Assembly: GCA_016763955.1 (NCBI GenBank)
Contig: JAESSU010000081.1
Location: 1-9,423, forward strand
DNA: 9,423 nt
Direction of reading: 5' to 3'
Origin: Phycisphaeraceae bacterium
GTDB taxonomy: Bacteria > Planctomycetota > Phycisphaerae > Phycisphaerales > Phycisphaeraceae
Made by a program: the position numbers and the translations under genes. Shown in pieces: positions 1 to 5,317 of the stretch. The notes beneath the pieces were generated by a model. The model did not search any database. It saw only the letters and a program-made list of their open reading frames with translations, and was not told the origin of the DNA. Numbering within the stretch: the stretch's first letter is position 1; each line of letters starts with the position of its first letter.

Positions 1-1
1 G

Positions 2-1534
2 ACATCTGTTTCACAGATGATCCCAATGCAAGTCTTTGCAGCGGTTCATCTGATTGTGGATCAGTTTACGCTCGTTGCGCCAGATCAAACACAAACCACT
101 CTCGACGATATCAAAATGGATATGACGGTCGAAGGTGGGCGACCGATCGTTGGTAAATTTACATCCAATGTGACTCATGGCCCGTTGCATGGCTCGGTCG
201 TGTCCAACATCAATATCGACTCCTTTGCAGATTTTTCTGATACACAAGTCACGTTGGATGTCACGCCTAAAGCATGGGCACAATTTGCCACCACTTCAAA
301 AGCTCAATTGCTCGAACCCTTTGGAGTCTCTCTAGACATTCGCAGGTTCAAACTCCCCGCCCTTGCGGGCGCTTTGGGACTTGACGAACTCTCCGCTGAC
401 ATTTCTTTGACACTTACGGATGTGCAACTTGAGCCTGAAGATAAACAACTTGGTACGCTTAAACTCAGTGGTGCAAATCTCCAGATTTATGCAGAGGGAG
501 GGGCACTTCCTGTGATCGTTGCGGTTAACGGGCAGGTGACTCAGAACGGGCAGCTAGGGACATTTGACCTGAACCTTAATCTGAAAAACCTGCTTAGTGA
601 GATGGCCAAACCCACGCCAAATTTTTCGACCGTCACGACAGACATTGTCGGTGATGTAAAAAATGTGGGCATGGTTATTTTTGATGAACTCTTGCAAACT
701 AACGGCTTAATTCGCAATGCCATCGGCCCAACATTAACTGCAAATATCAACTCGCAAATGCGCTATGACAGCTCCGGTGTCCCGCAAGGCAATTTGAACT
801 TCAAAGCCACCGCACAGTATCTCAATGCAGACTTATCAGTGAATATGGGGCCTACCGGTATCAGCCAAAAATCCCCTGGCAAGTTGATCCTGCAAATTAC
901 GCCCGCACTTTATGCTTCCGTCATAAAAATGCCCGCCCACGAGCCTATCCCACTAGCCAAGCCCTTCACAATGGAATTGCAACTTAATCAACTTAACGTT
1001 CCTCGTGTTGATAACCAGTGGCAAATTCATGCTGCGAGTCTTGATCTTGCCCTGAGTCTTGGTGATGTCTTGCTCAAAGGGCCGGATCATCAAACCGTCA
1101 CACTGGTCAAACCTACCTGGCGAATTCGCAGTCAAGCAGTTGGCAAGCAGCTCGATATCAGCGGCGGTTTTGATGCTTCACAACAAGGCGGCAAACCCGG
1201 ACGCTTTAGTCTCGCTGCATCTGCAAGTGATCTTTTTGATGCCCGCGGACAATTGCGAAATGACAAAGCTAGTTTCAAGGCCAATATAACCTTGCTCCCT
1301 TGGCAGTTGCCTCAGCTTATCCCCGGCATGAAATTCAATCTAAATTCTTTGGTCAACCAGATTGTCGGTTCCAAACAGACTATCGACCTAGTGGGCAAAA
1401 TGCTACCCGCAACAGCTGGTGAGCCGGAACCTTCGATCCCCAATATGGCATTGAATTTCACCACCAAAAGTTTTGCAATTAATACCAATATCAAGGCCGT
1501 GATTACCGATGATCTTTTGAGCTTGATCCTTTAA
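2..1534 (+). CDS. AsmA-like repeat protein, N-terminal part (5' truncated, ends at a frameshift)
   Basis: The reading frame is already open at base 2, so the ATG at 17 is probably internal and the true start lies outside the window. The 505 residues from 17 are dominated by alternating hydrophobic/polar beta strands with few charges, no enzymatic motif and no obvious membrane helix. This is the look of AsmA-superfamily proteins (AsmA, TamB, YhdP, YdbH), known as inner-membrane-anchored periplasmic proteins that form a lipid-binding beta groove. Landmarks recur at regular spacing: 'DVTP' near residue 83, 'QITP' near 295, and a segment rich in Leu, Ile and Gly ('FDELLQTNG...IGPT') near 222. The frame stops at 1532-1534 just after 'ITDDLLSLIL'. 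One added T in the run 1515-1518 would continue it as 'ITDDLFELDPLSTLEVRLTP' into the next CDS, so this is the front half of one gene. The family assignment rests on composition and architecture, not on a search. Confidence 0.7.
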   Translation, partial: TSVSQMIPMQVFAAVHLIVDQFTLVAPDQTQTTLDDIKMDMTVEGGRPIVGKFTSNVTHGPLHGSVVSNINIDSFADFSDTQVTLDVTPKAWAQFATTSKAQLLEPFGVSLDIRRFKLPALAGALGLDELSADISLTLTDVQLEPEDKQLGTLKLSGANLQIYAEGGALPVIVAVNGQVTQNGQLGTFDLNLNLKNLLSEMAKPTPNFSTVTTDIVGDVKNVGMVIFDELLQTNGLIRNAIGPTLTANINSQMRYDSSGVPQGNLNFKATAQYLNADLSVNMGPTGISQKSPGKLILQITPALYASVIKMPAHEPIPLAKPFTMELQLNQLNVPRVDNQWQIHAASLDLALSLGDVLLKGPDHQTVTLVKPTWRIRSQAVGKQLDISGGFDASQQGGKPGRFSLAASASDLFDARGQLRNDKASFKANITLLPWQLPQLIPGMKFNLNSLVNQIVGSKQTIDLVGKMLPATAGEPEPSIPNMALNFTTKSFAINTNIKAVITDDLLSLIL

Positions 1535-3460
1535 GTACGCTTGAGGTTCGGCTCACGCCTGAGTTGGTGAAGTTGCTAACGACGACTGATCCAACGGCTG
1601 ATGGACAGCCGGTCTCCAAACCCATTGGACTTGCTTTGCCTGTGACATTTAAGGGCAAGTTGACGGCTTTGGCTTGGCCCTTACGCAGTGATCAACAAAA
1701 TAAAGCGCGCATTGCTTTGACGCTTACTGCGGATCGCATTGAGCCTGTGGGGTTGCCCGGTGATTTGACTGCTTCACTGCGAAATATGTCGCTGACACTT
1801 GGTCAGGGCAATCCTTGGGTGAAGTTGCCTTTGGTTCTTAAGGGTGATTTGTATGAGAAGGACAGCCTTGCGGGGAATTTAGATTTGTCGTTGTCACTGC
1901 TTAGTTTGTTGACCACGCCTAGCGCTGAAAATTTACATGCATCAATGACAAATGTGCCAGTGGCATTGGTCGATTCACTCGCTGGATTGCAAGGCAAACT
2001 TTATGCCTTGCTAGGGCAACGTCTCGATTCGATTTCGTTGGACACCACCGGCCCATTGGACAAAGACATGCAGGTGTCGATTAAGGCTAAATCTGAGATG
2101 TTGAATATGGTCATTGGGGCTCAGGTGACACCCGATGCAGTGACCGTTGAATCCGGTAGTGATATAAAACTCAAAATCACGCCTGCATCACTTAATGCAG
2201 TGATGGTTGCGATGAATCCGAAGCTCAATAAAACCCCCGCGTTGTGGGAGCTTACCTCGCCTGCGGTCTTAAACTTTTCAGTAGACAAAGCATTTTTACC
2301 TATCGCTGCTGCGAGTCTAAGTGAGACGCAAATAAGGTTGACGTTTACATCAACAGACTTGGACTTTGTACAACGGGAACTTAAAACGCCTTTGAAAGTT
2401 TCAGGTTTAAAGATGAATCTTGATGCCCCCAAACTTTCTAGCCCGATCACTGTTGCATTAACAGCCAATATGTTTAGCAAGGATGCTCAAGGCAAGGTGT
2501 CTAAAAGTCCCTTTATCAGTAAGACGGTGATCACCAATCTGATTAACAAACAAGGCGAGATCGATGCGATTAACGCAGTTGTTAAGACTCATACCGTGAT
2601 TCCGAAATTACCCGTTGCGTTGATTGATGAACTGACCCAGCAAGATGGTAAACTCGCGGGGATCATCGGCCCGACCGCTGAGATTAAAGCAGTTGGCGGC
2701 TATCCTGGTGATTTGGATTTGTCGGTGAAAGGGGAGTTTGCTTCACTTGTTTTACCTGCAACGATTGATGCTAATCGCACGTTGACATTACGCAAGGATG
2801 CGGTGGTGATGTTGGGGGTGACACCGCAGACGGCTAAGACATTGCTTAAGTATGGCAACCCCATTTTGATTGATGCGACTAGTTCGCGTGAGCCAGTCAA
2901 AGTGACTGTTTATGCCAAGGGTTTTTCTATGCCTTTGGCGGACTTTGATCTGAAAAAAGCCTCCGCGGAAATGGCTGTTGAACTGGGCACGATTACTTTG
3001 TCCGACAGTTGGTTGTTTAGCAGCATTAGTGAAGGTTTAGGCAAACTCGATCGTGCGATGAACATCAGCCAGAAACAAGAAGCTAAGTTCTCTAAGCTCA
3101 TGCTGAGCATGCATGAGGGGGTCACCAAGACCAATGACCTTTGGTTGCAGATTGATAACGTGAGTTTATTTGGCAAGTCTCGTTTGGACACGTTAACACT
3201 TGGCACGCAGGGGTCGGTGGATCTCAATGCAAGCACCGTGAACATGGGATTGGCTTTGCCTGCTCAGACACTTTACAGCTTTGGTAAGACGTTGCGAAAA
3301 TACATTAAGCCAGAGACTATTTTTGAAATGCCCTTAAACGGCCCACTCGACAATGTGCAACTCAATGGCTTAGACAAACTGGCAATTCAGTTGGTGGCAA
3401 TGGTTGGCGTAGGTGAGTTGGCTGGCAAAAATCTCGGGGGTTGGGGTGCTGTGCTTGGGC
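263..3460 (+). repeat. About five tandem ~213-residue protein modules in the AsmA-like gene
   Basis: A Thr-Pro preceded by a beta strand ('xVTP', 'xITP', 'xLTP') falls at nucleotides 263, 899, 1555, 2179 and 2821. This gives module lengths of about 212, 219, 208 and 214 residues once the frameshift is bridged. A second marker, a Pro/Val-rich helix-like segment such as 'PVALIDELTQQDGKL', recurs at a similar period (near residues 222, 435, 650 and 868 of the joined protein, with the second copy degenerate). Modules 1 and 3 align visibly: 'ISLTLTDVQLEP' with 'IALTLTADRIEP', and 'GTFDLNLNLKNLL' with 'GNLDLSLSLLSLL'. The DNA itself has diverged, so this is an old protein-level duplication. Confidence 0.6.
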
Positions 3461-3714
3461 AAGTTGCAGGTAATGCATTAGGCGGCGGTGATGTTAAAGA
3501 GTTTGAATCCAAACGGACATGGCCCAACAAGCCGGTGATCAAAGAACCGCAACCGCAACCGCAACCGCAACCGCAACCGGTGACACAAGAAAATAATACG
3601 CAGCAACAAGCTCAGCCCCAGCCACAACAAGTCCAACCCGCAGAGCAACCCAAGAAAAAAGAAAAGAACGATACCGAAAAAGTGATTGATATTCTGCAAG
3701 GATTGTTTCGGTAA
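1564..3714 (+). CDS. AsmA-like repeat protein, C-terminal part (downstream of the frameshift)
   Basis: This is the continuation of the preceding gene. The frame is open from 1513; the TTG at 1564 is only the first possible start codon and has no convincing ribosome site, so independent translation is unlikely. It has 716 residues from 1564. 'ITP' at 205-207 and 'VTP' at 419-421 continue the module spacing of the first half, as do the paired segments 'VPVALVDSLAGLQGKL' (131-146) and 'LPVALIDELTQQDGKL' (349-364). Residues 541-612 ('DTLTLGTQGSVDLNAS...') resemble the terminal strand-rich domain of AsmA-family proteins, followed by a Gly-rich stretch (613-643). The tail is a (Pro-Gln) linker from 662, a Gln-rich segment, 'PKKKEKND', and a short amphipathic end 'TEKVIDILQGLFR'. 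A likely role is envelope lipid transport or outer-membrane maintenance, inferred from the superfamily only. With the frame repaired, at least 1232 residues are encoded here. Confidence 0.72.
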   Translation: MVKLLTTTDPTADGQPVSKPIGLALPVTFKGKLTALAWPLRSDQQNKARIALTLTADRIEPVGLPGDLTASLRNMSLTLGQGNPWVKLPLVLKGDLYEKDSLAGNLDLSLSLLSLLTTPSAENLHASMTNVPVALVDSLAGLQGKLYALLGQRLDSISLDTTGPLDKDMQVSIKAKSEMLNMVIGAQVTPDAVTVESGSDIKLKITPASLNAVMVAMNPKLNKTPALWELTSPAVLNFSVDKAFLPIAAASLSETQIRLTFTSTDLDFVQRELKTPLKVSGLKMNLDAPKLSSPITVALTANMFSKDAQGKVSKSPFISKTVITNLINKQGEIDAINAVVKTHTVIPKLPVALIDELTQQDGKLAGIIGPTAEIKAVGGYPGDLDLSVKGEFASLVLPATIDANRTLTLRKDAVVMLGVTPQTAKTLLKYGNPILIDATSSREPVKVTVYAKGFSMPLADFDLKKASAEMAVELGTITLSDSWLFSSISEGLGKLDRAMNISQKQEAKFSKLMLSMHEGVTKTNDLWLQIDNVSLFGKSRLDTLTLGTQGSVDLNASTVNMGLALPAQTLYSFGKTLRKYIKPETIFEMPLNGPLDNVQLNGLDKLAIQLVAMVGVGELAGKNLGGWGAVLGQVAGNALGGGDVKEFESKRTWPNKPVIKEPQPQPQPQPQPVTQENNTQQQAQPQPQQVQPAEQPKKKEKNDTEKVIDILQGLFR
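3547..3579 (+). repeat. (CCGCAA)5 microsatellite coding for Pro-Gln
   Basis: Five perfect copies of the hexamer CCGCAA (3547-3576) plus a partial copy encode a Pro-Gln repeat near the C-terminus of the AsmA-like protein. Being a hexamer, gain or loss of units would keep the frame and only change linker length. Such extended Pro-rich stretches commonly act as stiff spacers in the periplasm; that role is inferred here. Confidence 0.9.
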
Positions 3715-3771
3715 CACAGGTTGCGATCGATTTTGGATGTGGGGGGTGAATTTCTCGCAGGAATCCTTCGG

Positions 3772-3806
3772 CTTCCAGCGGCTTTTATAAAAAAAGCCGT
3801 AGGAAG
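3772..3806 (+). other. Imperfect hairpin downstream of the AsmA-like gene
   Basis: CTTCC (3772-3776) and CGGCTTTT (3779-3786) pair with AAAAGCCG (3792-3799) and GGAAG (3802-3806), giving 5 + 8 base pairs around a 2x2 internal mismatch and a five-base loop. No T run follows on the plus strand, so this is not a standard intrinsic terminator for the AsmA-like gene, but it could stabilise the 3' end. Its right arm shares bases 3797-3805 with the neighbouring stronger hairpin, so the two cannot form together. Confidence 0.5.
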
Positions 3807-3828
3807 TGACGACAGTCAATTCCTACGG
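3789..3828 (-). terminator. Intrinsic terminator of ispD
   Basis: Read on the minus strand, CCGTAGGAA (3828-3820) pairs perfectly with TTCCTACGG (3805-3797). Inside it, after one mismatch, is a further four-base stem (TGAC/GTCA) with a four-base loop. One C (3796) and then seven T (3795-3789) follow at once. This is a complete rho-independent terminator about 65 bases after the ispD stop codon. It sits in the convergent gap with the AsmA-like gene. On the plus strand the hairpin lacks a following T run. Confidence 0.85.
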
Positions 3829-3892
3829 GTGGTGGTGATAATTATTTTGTAGGTTTTTCCCCTATGATTGATCCACATCGCGTGGTCATCAT

Positions 3893-4534
3893 TTACTCAT
3901 CGTCATCATGCCCAAAGAGTCGCTTTTTAGCGAGTGATGCGGCCTCGTTTTGTTTTCGCGCACTGGCAATGATCTGTGCTAAATCATAATCCGCAGGCTC
4001 GGTGATTTTTAGATTGATCGGGTCCCCCTCAACCACATAGACCGTTTGTCCTAGCGTTTCAACGAGGCCTGCGTCATCGGTTATTTGCTGTGTGCTAACT
4101 TGACCGTCATCAATCGCAGCGTAGGCCTTGGTCAATAGTTCACGCTTAAAGACCTGAGGCGTTTGCACGAGGGCGATGTTGCTTCGATCTACCGTTTGAG
4201 TGACCTTGCGCACATTAACTTGCACTTTTCCCGCTGATCCGAGTATGGCATCCAATGGGTCACTCTCTGATTTGTTTTCACTGGGATCCAAGGCGGCAGT
4301 ACGCTTTAGGGTTGCGCTGCACGTTACGGCTGGAATCACGGCATCGTAATCACTGGCTGCTAAAAGGACGCGGTCAATTATCTCCCGTGAGACCAGCGGT
4401 CTTGCAGCATCATGGACTGCAATATGGGTGGCTTGATGATTGACCGCAGCCAAAGCATTTTTAATCGTTTCCCATCGCTCAATTTTCCCGCCAGCAATCA
4501 CGGTTATATTGTGAAATCCCAGCGTATCTCCCAT
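3893..4534 (-). CDS. ispD: 2-C-methyl-D-erythritol 4-phosphate cytidylyltransferase, C-terminal part (frameshifted)
   Basis: IspD joins CTP and methylerythritol 4-phosphate to give CDP-methylerythritol, the third step of the non-mevalonate isoprenoid pathway, in the cytosol. This 213-residue frame carries the family's hallmarks: 'GGKIERWETIKNAL' (15-28, the GG..R....NAL region), 'VHDAARPLVS' (40-49, with the substrate/metal-site Asp), 'TVDR' (114-117, matching the Arg of E. coli 'HTVDRNG'), 'TPQVFKRELL' (125-134), 'TDDAGLVE' (152-159) and 'GDPINLKIT' (170-178, with the conserved Lys). The internal ATG at 4534 is not the real start: residues 1-68 are in the neighbouring frame. About 20 extra residues lie between 'LKR' and 'TVDR' compared with E. 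coli IspD, and the acidic tail 'GHDDDE' is additional. A strong terminator follows the stop codon. Confidence 0.9.
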   Translation of the reverse strand: MGDTLGFHNITVIAGGKIERWETIKNALAAVNHQATHIAVHDAARPLVSREIIDRVLLAASDYDAVIPAVTCSATLKRTAALDPSENKSESDPLDAILGSAGKVQVNVRKVTQTVDRSNIALVQTPQVFKRELLTKAYAAIDDGQVSTQQITDDAGLVETLGQTVYVVEGDPINLKITEPADYDLAQIIASARKQNEAASLAKKRLFGHDDDE

Positions 4535-4737
4535 TTGAGTTTGAAGGTGTCCACCTTGTCCGGATCAACGGCAAGGATGCACTGGCAGACTTGCGGGTGC
4601 TTGAGAAACGGAGCAATCGCAGCCATGAAGACGGGCTTGCCTGCTAAGTCCAATTCGAGCTTGGAGCGGTTGGGGCTAGCAGGTGAGTTAAAACGTTTGC
4701 TCTGGCCAGCGGCTGGCAAAATCACAGCGATTTGCAT
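4504..4737 (-). CDS. ispD: 2-C-methyl-D-erythritol 4-phosphate cytidylyltransferase, N-terminal part (frameshifted)
   Basis: The product starts 'MQIAVILPAAGQSKRF', the nucleotide-binding signature of IspD ('PAAGxxxR'). Arg15 and Lys26 line up with the catalytic Arg20 and Lys27 of the E. coli enzyme. GGAG lies about six bases before the ATG at 4737, supporting this start. Homology runs to Lys68 ('VDTFKLK'). After that the frame reads nonsense ('WEIRWDFTI') and stops at 4504. Adding one base to the AAA (minus strand; TTT at 4534-4536 on plus) gives '...FKLKMGDTLGFHNITVIAGG' and restores one 281-residue enzyme. IspD is normally essential in bacteria that rely on this pathway, so a sequencing or assembly error is more likely than a dead gene, but both remain possible. 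Confidence 0.88.
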   Translation of the reverse strand: MQIAVILPAAGQSKRFNSPASPNRSKLELDLAGKPVFMAAIAPFLKHPQVCQCILAVDPDKVDTFKLKWEIRWDFTI

Positions 4738-4825
4738 GGGAGGCTCCGATTAAAAGAGGACGAACAAATGTTGATGATAACAGGCATCACTGGCAAGAGC
4801 AGGTAGGGGGTTTTAGGGCTAGGCT

Positions 4826-4864
4826 CATGATTGTTCGTTTTTCTGGCAATGCATGACAATCATG
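4826..4864 (-). promoter_or_regulatory. Inverted repeat overlapping a possible ispD promoter
   Basis: CATGATTGT (4826-4834) and ACAATCATG (4856-4864) form a perfect nine-base inverted repeat with 21 bases between the arms. On the minus strand a -35-like TTGTCA (4859-4854) and a -10-like AACAAT (4835-4830), 18 bases apart, lie largely inside the two arms, about 95 bases before the ispD start codon. This geometry fits a repressor operator, but the -10 match is weak and no regulator is visible nearby. Confidence 0.3.
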
Positions 4865-4984
4865 GGGTTATGCAAAACAATAACGGATTGAGACGCTAGG
4901 GCCAAAGACCACCCAAGACCGCGAAAAACCTCGTTTGGGTTTAATAGATAAGGTTTATTAAAACTTTATAAGGGCCAGACGTGC

Positions 4985-5012
4985 TTGGCCTAGATTGGAG
5001 AAGTTCTATTTT
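4985..5012 (+). promoter_or_regulatory. Possible sigma-70-type promoter for the zinc-ribbon unit
   Basis: TTGGCC (4985-4990) and TATTTT (5007-5012) are separated by 16 bases. Transcription would begin near 5019, just before the GAGG ribosome site at 5024. Both boxes are imperfect, so this is a suggestion from position as much as from sequence. Confidence 0.25.
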
Positions 5013-5032
5013 AACATCAAGTCGAGGAAATA

Positions 5033-5053
5033 ATGCGTCGATATAACAGATGA
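5033..5053 (+). CDS. Candidate six-codon leader peptide, in frame with the zinc-ribbon gene
   Basis: GAGG at 5024-5027 lies five bases before an ATG that begins 'MRRYNR' and stops at TGA 5051-5053. The ATG is in the same frame as the downstream zinc-ribbon gene, with only this one TGA between them. The TGA also overlaps (ATGA, 5050-5053) the start of a second mini-ORF, 'MNDSLFDG' (5050-5076), which ends four bases before the zinc-ribbon ATG. Possible readings are a leader peptide with coupled translation, a nonsense mutation in an N-terminal extension, or chance. Confidence 0.3.
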   Translation: MRRYNR

Positions 5054-5080
5054 ACGATTCGTTGTTTGATGGATAAAAAA

Positions 5081-5245
5081 ATGAGTGGAAATATACGAGT
5101 AATCTGTCCAAATCTAAAGTGTCGGGCTATTCTTTCAGCCCCAGATCACGCACGTGGACGATTCGTCCGCTGCCGAATGTGTGGCATGAAAGTCCGTATC
5201 CCATCGAACACTAAGCCCAAACCTGAAGGGGCTGCTAAGGATTAA
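5081..5245 (+). CDS. Small zinc-ribbon protein (54 residues)
   Basis: The product begins 'MSGNIRVICPNLKC' and contains two cysteine knuckles: C9/C14 (CPNLKC) and C31/C34 (CRMC), with 'SAPDHARGRFVRC' between them and 'GMKVRIP' after. This is the compact pattern 'CPN..C...L.AP....G..VRC..CG...R.P' of small zinc ribbons that are abundant in planctomycetes, often fused to larger proteins but here standing alone. The C-terminus is a short Lys/Pro-rich tail. One Zn would be held by the four Cys. The role is unknown; protein or nucleic-acid binding are both possible. In-frame starts at 5069 (ATG, adding MDKK) and 5066 (TTG) are alternatives, and none has a strong ribosome site of its own. The coding sequence ends 72 bases before lnt, so co-transcription is possible. 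Confidence 0.75.
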   Translation: MSGNIRVICPNLKCRAILSAPDHARGRFVRCRMCGMKVRIPSNTKPKPEGAAKD

Positions 5246-5317
5246 TCTAATCGGCCTGGTGTGATTCAATTCTGCTGCGCTATCGTTTTACACATCATTA
5301 AATTCCAATAAGTCGTA

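Larger units (their letters stand above)
4738..5068. other. Divergent intergenic region between ispD and the zinc-ribbon gene
   Basis: About 330 bases with no convincing longer gene on either strand. They hold the ispD ribosome site (GGAG, minus strand), an inverted repeat at 4826-4864, a weak hairpin (ACCCAA at 4911-4916 with TTGGGT at 4935-4940), an AT-rich tract (4939-4973), a possible rightward promoter near 4985-5012, and a mini-ORF with a good ribosome site from 5033. No tRNA or recognisable riboswitch core was seen. Confidence 0.6.

Noticed and set aside
1511..1522. Programmed -1 frameshift at T-CTT-TTG in the AsmA-like gene
   Set aside because: Joining the frames needs a -1 shift, but the site does not fit the X-XXY-YYZ slippery pattern and no clear downstream pseudoknot or internal ribosome-like stimulator was seen. 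A missing base explains it more simply, especially with the same defect in ispD.
2121..2480. Long open frames on the minus strand inside the AsmA-like gene, including 2121-2480 and 2910-3245
   Set aside because: They lie wholly opposite a well-supported repeat protein, have no ribosome sites or family motifs, and look like shadows of its codon use.
4738..5032. tRNA, riboswitch or small RNA gene in the divergent gap
   Set aside because: No cloverleaf, conserved riboswitch core or terminator-ended transcript could be made out.
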